NCBI RefSeq assembly: GCF_000725495.1
Contig: NZ_JNZD01000009.1
Coordinates: forward strand, 124,001 to 188,000
DNA length: 64,000 nt
Reading direction: 5' to 3'
Origin: Streptomyces aureus
Lineage (GTDB): Bacteria; Actinomycetota; Actinomycetes; Streptomycetales; Streptomycetaceae
In this document: positions 44,763 to 54,305 of the stretch, piece by piece
Layout of the letters: the number at the start of each line of letters is the position of its first letter
How positions within the stretch are numbered: position 1 is the first letter of the stretch
The notes under the pieces: model-generated
Databases searched by the model: none
What the model was told of the DNA's origin: nothing
What the model saw: the letters and a program-made list of their open reading frames with translations, nothing else
Program-made: the position numbers and the translations under genes

Positions 44763-44776
44763 CGCTCAGAGCGAAC
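44763..44776. promoter_or_regulatory. ClgR-type box upstream of lon
   Basis: CGC-TCAGA-GCGAAC is, on the minus strand, GTTCGC-N5-GCG, the consensus given for the actinobacterial protease regulator ClgR, which is known to activate clp genes and lon in Streptomyces. A second GCGAAC half site lies at 44749-44754. The box is 75 bases upstream of the lon ATG. Confidence 0.72.
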
Positions 44777-44850
44777 GGGTCCCGGGGAACATTGCGGAGC
44801 CCCCACGCATTGAGTCGACATAGCTCAACTTGACTGCCGAAGGGGAGATC

Positions 44851-47265
44851 ATGGCTTCGACGTCCGCATCACTCACTCTGCCCGTGCTGCCGCTCGACGA
44901 CGAGGTAGTGCTGCCCGGAATGGTGGTTCCGCTGGACCTGAACGACACCGATGTACGGGCCGCGGTGGAGGCCGCACAGGCCGCCGCCCGTTCAACACCC
45001 GGCAAGCCCCAGGTACTCCTGGTGCCGCGCATCGACGGGACCTACGCGAGCACGGGCGTGCTCGGCACCGTGGAGCAGGTCGGCCGGCTGGCCGACGGCG
45101 ACCCCGGCGCGCTGATCCGAGGCCGCGGGCGCGTGAAGATCGGTGCGGGGACCACGGGCCCCGGCGCGGCCCTGTGGGTCGAGGGCACCCGGGTCGAGGA
45201 GACCGTCCCCGACCTCTTGCCCGGCCGGGTCGCCGACCTGGTGAAGGAATACAAGGCCCTGGCCACCAGCTGGCTCCGCAAGCGCGGCGCCTGGCAGGTC
45301 GTGGACCGGGTGCAGCAGATCGACGACGTCTCCGCCCTTGCCGACAATTCCGGTTACTCACCTTTCCTCAGCGTGGAACAGAAGGTCGAACTGCTGGAGA
45401 CCGCCGACCCGGTGGCCCGGCTGAAGCTCGCCACCGAACAGCTCCGCGAGCACCTCGCCGAGCAGGACGTCGCCGAGTCCATCGCCAAGGACGTCCAGGA
45501 GGGCGTCGACAAGCAGCAGCGCGAGTTCCTGCTGCGCCGCCAGCTGGAGGCCGTACGCAAGGAGCTGCGCGACCTCAAGGGGGAGGACGGCGAGGAGGAG
45601 TCCGACGACTACCGCGCCCGTGTGGAGGCGGCCGACCTTCCGGAGAACGTCCGAGAGGCGGCGCTCAAGGAGGTCGAGAAGCTGGAGCGGTCCAGTGACC
45701 AGTCGCCCGAGGGCGGCTGGATCCGGACCTGGCTCGACACCGTCCTGGAGCTCCCGTGGAACGAGCGGACCGAGGACGCGTACGACATCCGGGGCGCCCA
45801 GGCCGTGCTCGACGCCGAGCACGCCGGTCTGGAGGACGTGAAGGAGCGCATCACCGAGTACCTGGCCGTGCGCAAGCGGCGCTCGGACCGGGGCCTCGGC
45901 GTCGTCGGCGGCCGCCGCGGCGGTGCCGTGCTCGCGCTCGTCGGCCCGCCCGGCGTCGGGAAGACCTCACTGGGCGAGTCCGTCGCGCACGCCATGGGCC
46001 GCAAGTTCGTCCGCGTCGCCCTCGGCGGCGTCCGGGACGAGGCCGAGATCCGCGGCCACCGCCGTACCTACGTCGGCGCGCTGCCCGGCCGGATCGTCCG
46101 CGCGATCAAGGAGGCCGGGTCGATGAACCCGGTGGTCCTGCTCGACGAGATCGACAAGGTCGGCTCCGACTTCCGGGGCGACCCGGCGGCGGCGCTGCTC
46201 GAGGTCCTCGACCCGGCGCAGAACCACACCTTCCGCGACCACTACCTGGAGGTCGAACTCGACCTCTCCGACGTGGTGTTCCTCGCCACGGCCAACGTCC
46301 TCGAAGCCATCCCCGAGGCCCTGCTCGACCGCATGGAGCTGGTCCGTCTCGACGGCTACACCGAGGACGAGAAGGTCGTCATCGCCCGGGACCACCTGCT
46401 GCCGCGTCAGCTGGAGCGGGCCGGTCTGGAGAAGGACGAGGTCGTCCTCGACGAGAGCGCGCTGCGCAGGCTCGCCGGGGAGTACACCCGGGAGGCGGGC
46501 GTACGGAACCTGGAGCGGGCCGTCGCCCGGCTGCTGCGCAAGGTCGCGGCCCAGCACGAACTGGGCGACCGGGAGCTGCCGTTCACGGTGACCGACGCCG
46601 ACCTGCGCGGGCTCATCGGGCGCCCGCACCACGTGCCCGAGTCGGCGCAGGACCCGGCCGAGCGCCGTACGGCGGTGCCCGGTGTCGCCACCGGGCTCGC
46701 GGTTACCGGCGCGGGCGGTGACGTCCTCTACGTGGAGGCGTCGCTGGCCGACCCGGAGACGGGCGCGGCCGGTCTGACCCTCACCGGTCAGCTCGGCGAC
46801 GTGATGAAGGAGTCGGCTCAGATCGCGCTGTCCTTCCTGCGCTCGCACGGCGCGGAGCTCGAACTGCCCGTCGGCGACCTGAAGGACCGGGGAGCGCACA
46901 TCCACTTCCCGGCGGGCGCGGTCCCCAAGGACGGCCCGAGCGCGGGCGTCACGATGACGACCGCCCTGGCGTCGCTCCTGTCCGGCCGGCTGGTCCGTAC
47001 GGATGTGGCCATGACCGGTGAGGTGTCGCTGACCGGACGCGTCCTGCCGATCGGCGGGGTGAAGCAGAAGCTGCTCGCCGCGCACCGGGCGGGTGTCACG
47101 ACGGTGATCATCCCCAAGCGCAACGAGGCCGATCTGGACGACGTCCCGGCCGAGGTCCTGGAGAAGCTCGACGTCCACGCCGTCACGGACGTCCGCCAGG
47201 TCCTGGAGCTGGCACTGGCGCCGGCGACGAACGGCGCGGTGCCGGAGGTTCCGGTAGCCGCGTGA
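44851..47265 (+). CDS. lon: ATP-dependent Lon protease
   Basis: An 804-residue Lon protease that degrades damaged and regulatory proteins in the cytoplasm as a hexamer. The N-terminal substrate domain (1-200) begins [20 protein letters not shown]. Walker A is GPPGVGKTS (about residue 369), Walker B is [10 protein letters not shown], and the protease domain has a Ser697 (KDGPSAGVT) and Lys738 (IGGVKQKLL) dyad. I chose the ATG at 44851 with AAGGGGAG upstream over the in-frame TTG at 44830. A ClgR-type box lies at 44763-44776. Confidence 0.96.
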   Translation: MASTSASLTLPVLPLDDEVVLPGMVVPLDLNDTDVRAAVEAAQAAARSTPGKPQVLLVPRIDGTYASTGVLGTVEQVGRLADGDPGALIRGRGRVKIGAGTTGPGAALWVEGTRVEETVPDLLPGRVADLVKEYKALATSWLRKRGAWQVVDRVQQIDDVSALADNSGYSPFLSVEQKVELLETADPVARLKLATEQLREHLAEQDVAESIAKDVQEGVDKQQREFLLRRQLEAVRKELRDLKGEDGEEESDDYRARVEAADLPENVREAALKEVEKLERSSDQSPEGGWIRTWLDTVLELPWNERTEDAYDIRGAQAVLDAEHAGLEDVKERITEYLAVRKRRSDRGLGVVGGRRGGAVLALVGPPGVGKTSLGESVAHAMGRKFVRVALGGVRDEAEIRGHRRTYVGALPGRIVRAIKEAGSMNPVVLLDEIDKVGSDFRGDPAAALLEVLDPAQNHTFRDHYLEVELDLSDVVFLATANVLEAIPEALLDRMELVRLDGYTEDEKVVIARDHLLPRQLERAGLEKDEVVLDESALRRLAGEYTREAGVRNLERAVARLLRKVAAQHELGDRELPFTVTDADLRGLIGRPHHVPESAQDPAERRTAVPGVATGLAVTGAGGDVLYVEASLADPETGAAGLTLTGQLGDVMKESAQIALSFLRSHGAELELPVGDLKDRGAHIHFPAGAVPKDGPSAGVTMTTALASLLSGRLVRTDVAMTGEVSLTGRVLPIGGVKQKLLAAHRAGVTTVIIPKRNEADLDDVPAEVLEKLDVHAVTDVRQVLELALAPATNGAVPEVPVAA

Positions 47266-47282
47266 CGGAGGTTGCCGGAAGG

Positions 47283-47318
47283 GAAGGCCCGGGTCCCGTG
47301 AGGGAGGCCCGGGCCTTC
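47283..47318. terminator. 11-bp-stem terminator between lon and the muramidase gene
   Basis: Arms 47283-47293 and 47308-47318 pair perfectly around a 14-base loop. It serves the two convergent genes. Confidence 0.75.
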
Positions 47319-47357
47319 GCCGTGCGCGGGACCCGGACCTCCGGCCGGGCCGTCGCC

Positions 47358-48176
47358 TCAGCCGGTGGCGAGGGCCTGGACGCGGTCCAGGGCGCCGTTG
47401 AACTTGTCGTGGTCCCCGACCGTCGGGCCGGACGACGTGTACTGCCACATCGTGTAGTAGCCCCAGCCGGCCGGCAGCGTCCCCGGGGCGGAGGCGTAGC
47501 GCGCGATCCACAGGGGGTTGGACGCGGCGAAGCCGCCGTAGTTGCCGGTGCACTGGGTCCACCAGCTCGCGGCCGTGTAGATCACCGCGTCGCGGCCGGT
47601 CCGCGCCTTGTACTGGTTCAGGAAGCTGCCGATCCAGCTGACCATCGCGCTCTGCGTCTTGCCGTAACAGGCCGCCCCGTACGGGTTCCACTCGATGTCG
47701 AGCGTGCCGGGCAGCGTCTTTCCGTCGCCCGACCAGCCGCCGCCGTGGTCGACGAAGTAGTTGGCCTGGGTGGCGCCGGTCGTGGTGTCCGGGGTGGCGA
47801 AGTGGTACGACCCGCGGATCATGCCGACGTTGTAGGCGCCGTTGTACTGCTGGGCGAAGTACGGGTTCGTGTAGTACGTCCCCTCGGTCGCCTTGGTGTA
47901 GGCCCATCTGACCCCGCTGCTCCACAGGGTCGACCAGGCGACGTTGCCCTGGTAGCCGGCGACGTCCACGCCTTCGGTCTGGGTGGCGTCACCCGTGGTC
48001 GGCGTGCCGCCCTGACCGTCGTGGGCGACGACCCCCATGCCCATCCGGGCGGTGCCCCGGGCGGGGATGTCGGCGGCGGAGGAGGGGAGGGTGGAGAGGA
48101 GGGAGAAGGCGGCGAGCAGGGTTCCCACCGCGAGTGCTCGCAGGCGGCGGGCCGTTCCGGATCTGTGCACGGACAT
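47358..48176 (-). CDS. Secreted GH25 muramidase (lysozyme)
   Basis: A 272-residue secreted enzyme. A twin-basic N-terminus and hydrophobic segment (LRALAVGTLLAAFSLLSTLP) end near AxA (about residue 35). The GH25 domain (about 68-265) has GVDVAGYQG with the first catalytic Asp, IRGSYHFATPD, and the acidic cluster GTLDIEWNP that carries the catalytic Asp/Glu. Such enzymes cut the beta-1,4 bond of peptidoglycan during growth or lysis of competitors. No separate wall-binding domain is present. GGAGG precedes the start. Confidence 0.93.
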   Translation of the reverse strand: MSVHRSGTARRLRALAVGTLLAAFSLLSTLPSSAADIPARGTARMGMGVVAHDGQGGTPTTGDATQTEGVDVAGYQGNVAWSTLWSSGVRWAYTKATEGTYYTNPYFAQQYNGAYNVGMIRGSYHFATPDTTTGATQANYFVDHGGGWSGDGKTLPGTLDIEWNPYGAACYGKTQSAMVSWIGSFLNQYKARTGRDAVIYTAASWWTQCTGNYGGFAASNPLWIARYASAPGTLPAGWGYYTMWQYTSSGPTVGDHDKFNGALDRVQALATG

Positions 48177-48479
48177 GTGCGTGCCTCCGAAGGGCGAGGG
48201 AGCTCCGGGGGCTCGGGGGAGCCCGGGTGGAGCCCGGTGGGGGGAGTGCGCGGCACGCGTGCCGATCGGGGGGATCAGGCCGGAATCCGGCCCAGGAGTG
48301 GCGTGCGCATGCCAGCAGATAAGTGTCTGATAAAGAAGCTACGCACGTAGACGGGGACGTGGGAAGAGGGGCCGGAGGCTGCCGTTGGTCTACGCCTGCG
48401 AAATACTGGCGGAGCTGCGGCAATGGGTGAGTTCTGGCAGAAACTTTCAGGATCGGGAAACCGGGTCAGGGGTGCTGAC
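48177..48479. other. Divergent promoter region of the muramidase and MarR genes
   Basis: About 300 bases with no gene. It contains a perfect 14-bp palindrome, CGGCACGCGTGCCG (48251-48264), and an A/T-rich stretch (AGTGTCTGATAAAGAAGCTA, from 48322). I considered a c-di-AMP (ydaO) riboswitch, common before wall-hydrolase genes in Streptomyces, and did not find its conserved blocks. Confidence 0.45.
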
Positions 48480-48998
48480 GTGCACGAGGGCGGAAACGAC
48501 GGCGGACGTCCGGTCGAATCCGGTGTGTCGGGAAATGGTATGGACCGGCCCACGGCGCCTGGCGGCGCGGAACGCGAATTCCTCTCCTTGGAACGCGAGT
48601 TGACGGTGTTTCTGCGGCGCGCCCGGGCCAGTCAGGGGGAGATGGCCCGCGAGGTGCACCCGGACCTCGAGTCCGCCGCGTACGGACTCCTCGTCCGGCT
48701 GGAGGAGTGCGGCCGTCAGCGCGCCACGGAACTCGCCGCCTACATCGGAGTCGGCAAGGCCACCATGTCCCGGCAGCTGCGCGCCCTGGAGGAGCTGGGA
48801 CTGGTCGCGCGCGAACCCGACCCGGCCGACGGGCGCGCCTGGCTCGTCCACCTCACCGAGGAGGGCCGCGGCCGCGTCTCCAGCGTCCGTGAGGCCCGCC
48901 GGGCCCGCTATGTGCGCCAGCTCGCCCACTGGGACCAGAACGAGGTCGCGGAACTCGCCCGGCTGCTGAACCAGCTGAACCGGAACATGGAGAAGTAA
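48480..48998 (+). CDS. MarR family transcriptional regulator
   Basis: A 172-residue regulator from the GTG at 48480, which has AGGGG 7 bases upstream. The winged helix spans about residues 75-135: recognition helix ATELAAYIGVGKATMSRQLR, then a wing with AREPDPADGRAWLVHLTEEG. The first 45 residues are polar and poorly conserved; the ATG at 48540 is another possible start. It dimerises through the terminal helices (ARYVRQLAHWDQNEVAELAR). The ligand and targets are unknown. It is divergent from the muramidase gene and may regulate it. Confidence 0.82.
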   Translation: MHEGGNDGGRPVESGVSGNGMDRPTAPGGAEREFLSLERELTVFLRRARASQGEMAREVHPDLESAAYGLLVRLEECGRQRATELAAYIGVGKATMSRQLRALEELGLVAREPDPADGRAWLVHLTEEGRGRVSSVREARRARYVRQLAHWDQNEVAELARLLNQLNRNMEK

Positions 48999-49022
48999 CC
49001 ACCTCCGCGGCGCCGCGCGACC

Positions 49023-49811
49023 TCACAGCTCCACGAACACCACCGACGCGTCGTCGTGCGGCTTGCCCCGTCGGAGCCCCGGCCGCTCCCGCGCGTCCGC
49101 GCGTTCCAGGTCCCGTACGCGCTCGACGAGCGAGGCCGCGCCCTCCTCCCGTACGAGGGCGAACAGCTCGGGCCAGCCGCCCGCCCCGAACCGCTCCACC
49201 CAGCGGGTGGCGCCGTCCGTCAGGGCCGCCAGGGCGCGCACCGAGGACCGGGGGAGCGTGCCCGTCACCGCGCGGGCGGCCACCGACGGGTCCGCGGCCG
49301 CCGTGAAGAAACCGCCCTCCTTGTTGCGGACGGTGGTGTCGACGACGGCGTCCGACACGAGGGCGGAGCGCGGGAGCAGCGAGAGACGGTCGTCCAGCAG
49401 GGCGGTGACCTCCCCGGCCGGGGATTCCACCAGCAGCGCCGAGTCCGAGAGGACCAGGTACTCGACCCGCGCGGCGGACCACCGTGCGAGGACCACGGTT
49501 GCCTGGGGCGTGCGCGGGTGAGAAAGGTCACAGGTGCCGGCGTGTGCGTCGGCGACGCGGCGGACGGCCCGCGCGAGGACCTCCCGGAGGGGCAAATCCC
49601 CCTGCGAAACGGACAGTTCGGTCAGTGCCCCGCCGAGCCGCGCGGTGAACCAGGGGACCGTGTGCAGACAGCCGTGGTCCCCCCGCGGCGGGGTCACGCC
49701 GTCCAGGACGACCAGTGAACCCCCTTGTCCTGAAGCGGGAAGCCCGACCGATGCGAAGTCCTCGTTGGGACGCTCCGGGTCTCCCGGCTCGGACACGAGT
49801 TCAGTGCGCAT
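49023..49811 (-). CDS. PP2C-family protein phosphatase-like protein
   Basis: A 262-residue protein with a PP2C-like layout: PNEDFASVG with an Asp for metal 1 (about residue 17), SLVVLDGVTPPRGDHGC with the second metal Asp-Gly, ALAALTDGATRW with the late Asp-Gly and GKPHDDASVVFVEL with the terminal DD. These metal ligands fit Ser/Thr dephosphorylation. It lacks sensor or kinase-like domains. The exact start is uncertain between 49811 and 49826. It is convergent with the MarR gene. Confidence 0.8.
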   Translation of the reverse strand: MRTELVSEPGDPERPNEDFASVGLPASGQGGSLVVLDGVTPPRGDHGCLHTVPWFTARLGGALTELSVSQGDLPLREVLARAVRRVADAHAGTCDLSHPRTPQATVVLARWSAARVEYLVLSDSALLVESPAGEVTALLDDRLSLLPRSALVSDAVVDTTVRNKEGGFFTAAADPSVAARAVTGTLPRSSVRALAALTDGATRWVERFGAGGWPELFALVREEGAASLVERVRDLERADARERPGLRRGKPHDDASVVFVEL

Positions 49812-50167
49812 TCCGCCAGTCTGCACGAGCCCTTCACACCGGCCCCGGAAGACCGGCCGGACCGCCCGACGTGCGGTTCGGCGCGGCGGCCGCCGGGTTT
49901 GGCACGGAATGATCGACTCCGGCGGAACGTGGCGGCGAATACTGTCAAAGCCCGTCCCCGACGTCCAACCGGCCCGCCGCGCGGCCCGGCCACGGGCGCC
50001 GTGGAGACTTGCCCGCCAACTCCCCTCCGATGTTCACTCCTTCGGGTGGCGGGTCGGACGATGCGGGACCACTGCCCACCGGCACTGGGAGGGTCGGGAG
50101 CCGTACCGGGCGTACGCCGCGATTGACGGGACGTCACCCGGGCCCCAAATGGGTACACGAGTCAGGA
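49812..50167. other. Upstream region of the conservon operon
   Basis: 356 bases between the divergent PP2C gene and cvnA. No gene is recognised. The last 150 bases must hold the conservon promoter. I see no clear -35/-10 pair or operator. Confidence 0.4.
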
Positions 50168-53100
50168 ATGCGAGCACCGGTGCAGAAGACGCGGCCGAGG
50201 CGCACAGGCAAGAAGACGGCCTCCAACTCCACGGAGGGTGGCGCCGTCGGCGACGCCACCGGCTCCACGGGTCGGGGCAGGACCGCCCATGTACGCAACC
50301 GGCTCATCGTGGCCGTGGCGGTCGTCGCGGCCGCCATCGCCGGAGCCGGCACGCCCATGGTGCTGTCGGCCTCCCAGCAACTGAACGACTCCCAGAATCT
50401 GGTGACGCTCGCCCAGCGCACCCAGCAGGCGCTGACCCTCGCGCACGCGCTGGCCGACGAGCGCGACGAGGTCACCTCCTACGTCGCCGCCGGCCGGCCC
50501 AAGGCCAAGGCGCCCTCCGAGGAGCGCAGCGCCCTGGTCGACCGGCAGGTCGACGAGCTGCGCGCGGACGAGGACACCCCCGCCGCCCTCGTCGAGGATC
50601 TCGACGGCATCGCGGCGCTCAGGCGCTCCGCCCTCACCGGCAAGAGCTCCGCCCTCGAGGCGCACCAGGCGTACTCCGGCGCCATCGCCGAACTCCACGC
50701 CCTCGCCGAGGACCTGGCCGAGGAGATGCCGCCCCGCGCGGGCTCCGGCGCGCACGCCCTCGCCGAGCTGGACACCGCCGTCCAGCAGTCCGCCGCGGCC
50801 CGCGGGCTGCTCCTGGCGGCCCTCGCGGTCCCGCACACCACCCAGAGCGTCTACAACCCCGTCACGGGCCTGACGAGCACCACGAACACCTCGTCGGCCG
50901 CCGACGCCAAGCAGCGCGACGCGCTGAGCGCCGCCGCCCAGCAGGCACGCGTCCGCTCCGACGCGGCCGTCGCGGACTTCCGCGAGACCGCGCCCAAGCA
51001 GGCCGTGTCCTCCTACGACTCCACGGTCACCGGACCCGACGTGGGCACCGCCGACAAGTACCTGGCGAACCTCACCGCGCAGCCGGCCCTCTCCGACTCC
51101 GCGCTCGGCACCGGCGTCAAGAAGCTCGACGCCGCGCTGTCCGCCCGGATCGACCTGATGCGCGGCGCCGAGTCCTCGCTCAACGACCACCGCACCAAGG
51201 ACCTGGAGAAGCTGCGGGACGACGACGTCACCGCGCTGGAGCTGCGCGTCACGCTCCTCGGCGTCCTGATGCTCGTCGCGGCCGGCATGACCATGGCCAT
51301 GGCCCGCAGTCTCACCCGGCCCCTGGCCGTCCTGCGCCTCGGCTCCGCCCGGCTGGCCGCCGACCCGGCCTCCTCGGAACCGGTCAAGTTCACCGGCCGC
51401 AACGACGAGTTCGCCCAGGTCGTCCGCTCCGTCAACGCCCTGCACGCCCACGCGACCGGACTGCACGAGCGGATCACCACCCTCGAGGCCGACCGCAAGC
51501 ACCTCGTCGGCCAGCGCCAGCAGATGGCCGACGAGCGCGACCGGCTGCGCGCCGAGCTCGCCGAGGCGGCCGCCCACCTGGAGCAGGTGCGCGGCACCAT
51601 CCACAGCACCTTCGTCAACCTCGCGCTGCGCACCCTCGGCCTCGTCGAGCGCCAGCTCGGTGTCATCGAGGGCCTGGAGGAGCGCGAGCAGGACCCGGAC
51701 CGTCTCTCCACCCTCTTCAAGCTCGACCACTTCGCCACCGTCATGCGCCGGCACAGCGAGAACCTCCTCGTCCTCGCGGGCGCCGAGCACGTCCAGCACC
51801 ACGCGGGCCCGGTCCCGCTGGTCGACGTCGCCCGCGCCTCGGTCAGCGAGATCGAACGCTACGAACGGGTCCGGATCGCCGCGCTGCCCCCGCACGCGCA
51901 CATCGCCGGGTTCGCCGCCGACGACATCAGCCACCTGGTGGCCGAACTCCTGGAGAACGCCACCGCGTTCTCGCCGCCCGACGTGCCCGTCGAGGTCTCC
52001 GGCTGGCTGCTGGAGAGCGGCGACGTGATGCTCTCCGTGCAGGACGAGGGCATCGGCATGACCGACGAACGGATGAGGCACCTCAACGTCCGCCTCACCG
52101 AGTTCGACCCCGAGGACACCTACGACCAGGAGAGCGGGGAGGGACTCGGCCTCGGCCTGTACGTCGTGGCCCGGCTCGCCCACCGGCACGGCGTACGGGT
52201 CAAGCTGCGCGAGCAGAAGCAGGGCGGGGTGGCCGCCGTGGTCGTCCTCCCGAAGGCGCTGCTCGCCGCCGCCCCGGCGTCCACCGTCCCCTCCTCGGTC
52301 CGGATCGTCGGCGGAGCCCCCGCGGTGGCCCTGCCCGGCGCCGACGCCGAGGCCAACTCCAACGTGCTGCGCGGCCGTGCCGTCCGGCGCGCCTCGGTGC
52401 CGGTCCCGGCCGACGACGACCCGCTGATCGCGGCGGCCGAGGCAGTCGTACGGGAGACCGCCGCCGACCCGCGGACGGCGCCCGAGGAGACGCCGGCCGC
52501 CGAGGCCGCGCAGACCCCGGTCATCCCGGCGCCCCGCGGTCCCGAGCCGGCCGCGGAGCCGGAATCCGTCTCCGAGACGACGATGGAGCTGCTGCTCCCG
52601 GAACTCGCCCCGGAAGTCCCCGCGTCGGACGCCCCCGCACCGGACGCCTCCGCGTCGGGGACCACCGGTCCGGACGCGGCCGGCGAGCCGTCCGGCACGA
52701 CCGGCGCGCCCGTCTCCGTGACGGCCGGCACTCTCGTGGAGCCGGCGCCCGGCGCCACCGCCGCCCACCCGGACGGCCCGGCCGCCGACCCCGCCCCGTC
52801 GACGGACCCGTTCGCGGAGCCGGACCTCTCGACGGACCCGTTCGCGGAGCCGGACCGCTCGTCCGACCCGTTCGCCGCGCCGGACCTCTCGACGGACCCG
52901 TTCGCCGAGCCCGTCCCCTCCGTGGACCGGTTCGCGGACCCGGACCCGTTCGGGGAGCCGGCGCCGCAGCCCGCCGCCGAGGCGCCCGCGCAGGCGCCGG
53001 CCGAGCCCGCGGCCCCGGTCGCGGCGGACCCGTACGCCATCGGCCCCGACCACCACGAGCGGGTGCCCGACGAGCAGCCCAGGCTCACCGACAAGGGCCT

Positions 53101-53401
53101 GCCCAAACGCACGCCGAAGATCTCCGCCCCCGCCGCCGCCCCGCGGCCGCGCGTGGGCGGCGTGGACGCCGACGCACTGCGCCGCAGGCTCGGCGGGTTC
53201 CACCGGGGAGCGATCGAGGGCCGCCGCGATGTGGAGGCCGAGATCGCCGAACGGACGGGCGAGACCCCCACGCCCGAAGGACAGGCCCCGGCGGCCCCCA
53301 CACCAGCACACGCGCCCGCAGGACCCGCGCCCACCGCGCACCGGACCGACGCACAGGACGTAGAAGCATCGGGGGGCACAGTCGAGGAGGCAAGCAGTTG
53401 A
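50168..53401 (+). CDS. cvnA: Conservon sensor kinase-like protein CvnA
   Basis: A 1077-residue membrane protein. One membrane segment at about residues 44-65 (LIVAVAVVAAAIAGAGTPMV) and a second near 360-385 (LRVTLLGVLMLVAAGMTMAM) enclose a nitrate/nitrite-sensor-like outer domain; a HAMP-like region follows. The kinase-type ATPase domain has the N-box LVAELLENATAFSPP, the G1 box in DEGIGMTDERM and the G2 box GEGLGLGLYVVARLA. A typical H-box is not obvious. Residues about 710-1070 are a disordered acidic tail with five 30-bp repeats (52801-52950). Its conservon partners follow in order. The start is uncertain within a few codons. Confidence 0.9.
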   Translation: MRAPVQKTRPRRTGKKTASNSTEGGAVGDATGSTGRGRTAHVRNRLIVAVAVVAAAIAGAGTPMVLSASQQLNDSQNLVTLAQRTQQALTLAHALADERDEVTSYVAAGRPKAKAPSEERSALVDRQVDELRADEDTPAALVEDLDGIAALRRSALTGKSSALEAHQAYSGAIAELHALAEDLAEEMPPRAGSGAHALAELDTAVQQSAAARGLLLAALAVPHTTQSVYNPVTGLTSTTNTSSAADAKQRDALSAAAQQARVRSDAAVADFRETAPKQAVSSYDSTVTGPDVGTADKYLANLTAQPALSDSALGTGVKKLDAALSARIDLMRGAESSLNDHRTKDLEKLRDDDVTALELRVTLLGVLMLVAAGMTMAMARSLTRPLAVLRLGSARLAADPASSEPVKFTGRNDEFAQVVRSVNALHAHATGLHERITTLEADRKHLVGQRQQMADERDRLRAELAEAAAHLEQVRGTIHSTFVNLALRTLGLVERQLGVIEGLEEREQDPDRLSTLFKLDHFATVMRRHSENLLVLAGAEHVQHHAGPVPLVDVARASVSEIERYERVRIAALPPHAHIAGFAADDISHLVAELLENATAFSPPDVPVEVSGWLLESGDVMLSVQDEGIGMTDERMRHLNVRLTEFDPEDTYDQESGEGLGLGLYVVARLAHRHGVRVKLREQKQGGVAAVVVLPKALLAAAPASTVPSSVRIVGGAPAVALPGADAEANSNVLRGRAVRRASVPVPADDDPLIAAAEAVVRETAADPRTAPEETPAAEAAQTPVIPAPRGPEPAAEPESVSETTMELLLPELAPEVPASDAPAPDASASGTTGPDAAGEPSGTTGAPVSVTAGTLVEPAPGATAAHPDGPAADPAPSTDPFAEPDLSTDPFAEPDRSSDPFAAPDLSTDPFAEPVPSVDRFADPDPFGEPAPQPAAEAPAQAPAEPAAPVAADPYAIGPDHHERVPDEQPRLTDKGLPKRTPKISAPAAAPRPRVGGVDADALRRRLGGFHRGAIEGRRDVEAEIAERTGETPTPEGQAPAAPTPAHAPAGPAPTAHRTDAQDVEASGGTVEEASS

Positions 53402-53898
53402 CCGCGACCAGTACCTTCGGCCTGAGCAGCGAAGCACGTAACCTGCACTGGCTGCTGACCAATCTCGTCGAGGAGGTGCCCGGCCTCCAGTCGGTGGCGG
53501 TCGTCTCCTCGGACGGCCTGCTCCTGCTCTCCTCCGACCCCGGCCACCACGCCGAGGCGAGGACGGCCGACAGCGCCAGGCCGAAGGGTCCCAAGGGCTC
53601 CGCCGCGGACCTCGCCACGATCGTCTCCGGCATCGGCAGCCTCACCCTCGGCGCCGCCAAGCTGATGGACAGCGGCGGCGTCAAGCAGACCATGGTCGCG
53701 ATGGACGAGGGCAGCCTCTTCGTCATGGCGATCAGCGACGGCTCGCTCCTCGGGGTGCACGGCTCCGCGGACTGCGACATGAGCGTCGTGGCGTACCACA
53801 TGGCGCTGTTCGTCGGCCGGGCCGGACACGTCCTGACCCCCGAACTGCGCATCGAGCTCCGAAAATCCATCGAGGCCGACGCTTCCGGGAGCGCCTGA
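53398..53898 (+). CDS. cvnB: Roadblock/LC7 protein CvnB
   Basis: A 166-residue Roadblock/LC7-domain protein (about 15-130: RNLHWLLTNLVEEVPGLQSV, GIGSLTLGAAKLMDSGGVKQ). The start is a TTG at 53398 overlapping the cvnA stop, with GGAGG 9 bases upstream. In conservons CvnB partners with the small GTPase CvnD, as MglB does with MglA. A short insert (about 50-70, DPGHHAEARTADSARPKGPK) interrupts the fold between strands. The stop overlaps the cvnC start (TGATG). Confidence 0.92.
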   Translation: MTATSTFGLSSEARNLHWLLTNLVEEVPGLQSVAVVSSDGLLLLSSDPGHHAEARTADSARPKGPKGSAADLATIVSGIGSLTLGAAKLMDSGGVKQTMVAMDEGSLFVMAISDGSLLGVHGSADCDMSVVAYHMALFVGRAGHVLTPELRIELRKSIEADASGSA

Positions 53899-54305
53899 TG
53901 ACCGCGTCGAAGGCCAGGAAACTCCCGGTGCGCGGCGGCGACCGCAAGCCCGCCCGGGTACGGCCCTACTCGCTCACCGGCGGACGGACCCGCTTCGGCC
54001 ACGTCCTCCTGGTGGAGACGTTCGTGGCCGCGCTGGACGCCCCGGAGACGCGCAGGGAGCTCACCAACGGCTCGCTCACCACCCGGGTCATGCCCGAGAT
54101 GCGGGCCATCGTCGAACTCTGCCGCCGCATGCGTACGGTGGCCGAGATCGCCGCACTTCTCAGGATGCCGCTCGGAGTGGTCCGCGTGCTCTTGAGCGAC
54201 CTGGCGGACCAGGGAAAGATCCGTGTGTACGGAACAGGTCACGGACCGGGACAGCCGGATCGTGCCCTGCTGGAAAGGGTGCTGAGTGGACTCCGTCGTC
54301 TCTGA
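53898..54305 (+). CDS. cvnC: DUF742 protein CvnC
   Basis: A 135-residue protein. After a basic start (KARKLPVRGGDRKPARVRPY) comes the DUF742 winged-helix-like part (IVELCRRMRTVAEIAALLRM, VVRVLLSDLADQGKIRVYG). In conservons it forms part of the membrane-linked complex that connects the sensor to the GTPase. It starts within the cvnB stop and its last 20 bases overlap the cvnD start. Confidence 0.92.
   Translation: MTASKARKLPVRGGDRKPARVRPYSLTGGRTRFGHVLLVETFVAALDAPETRRELTNGSLTTRVMPEMRAIVELCRRMRTVAEIAALLRMPLGVVRVLLSDLADQGKIRVYGTGHGPGQPDRALLERVLSGLRRL

Noticed and set aside
48177..48420. Possible ydaO/c-di-AMP riboswitch before the muramidase gene
   Set aside because: The conserved blocks of that riboswitch could not be found on the minus strand; only an unrelated 14-bp palindrome is present.
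49534..53397. Very long + strand frame leading into cvnB
   Set aside because: Most of it is the +1 shadow of cvnA; only the part from the TTG at 53398 is a real gene.
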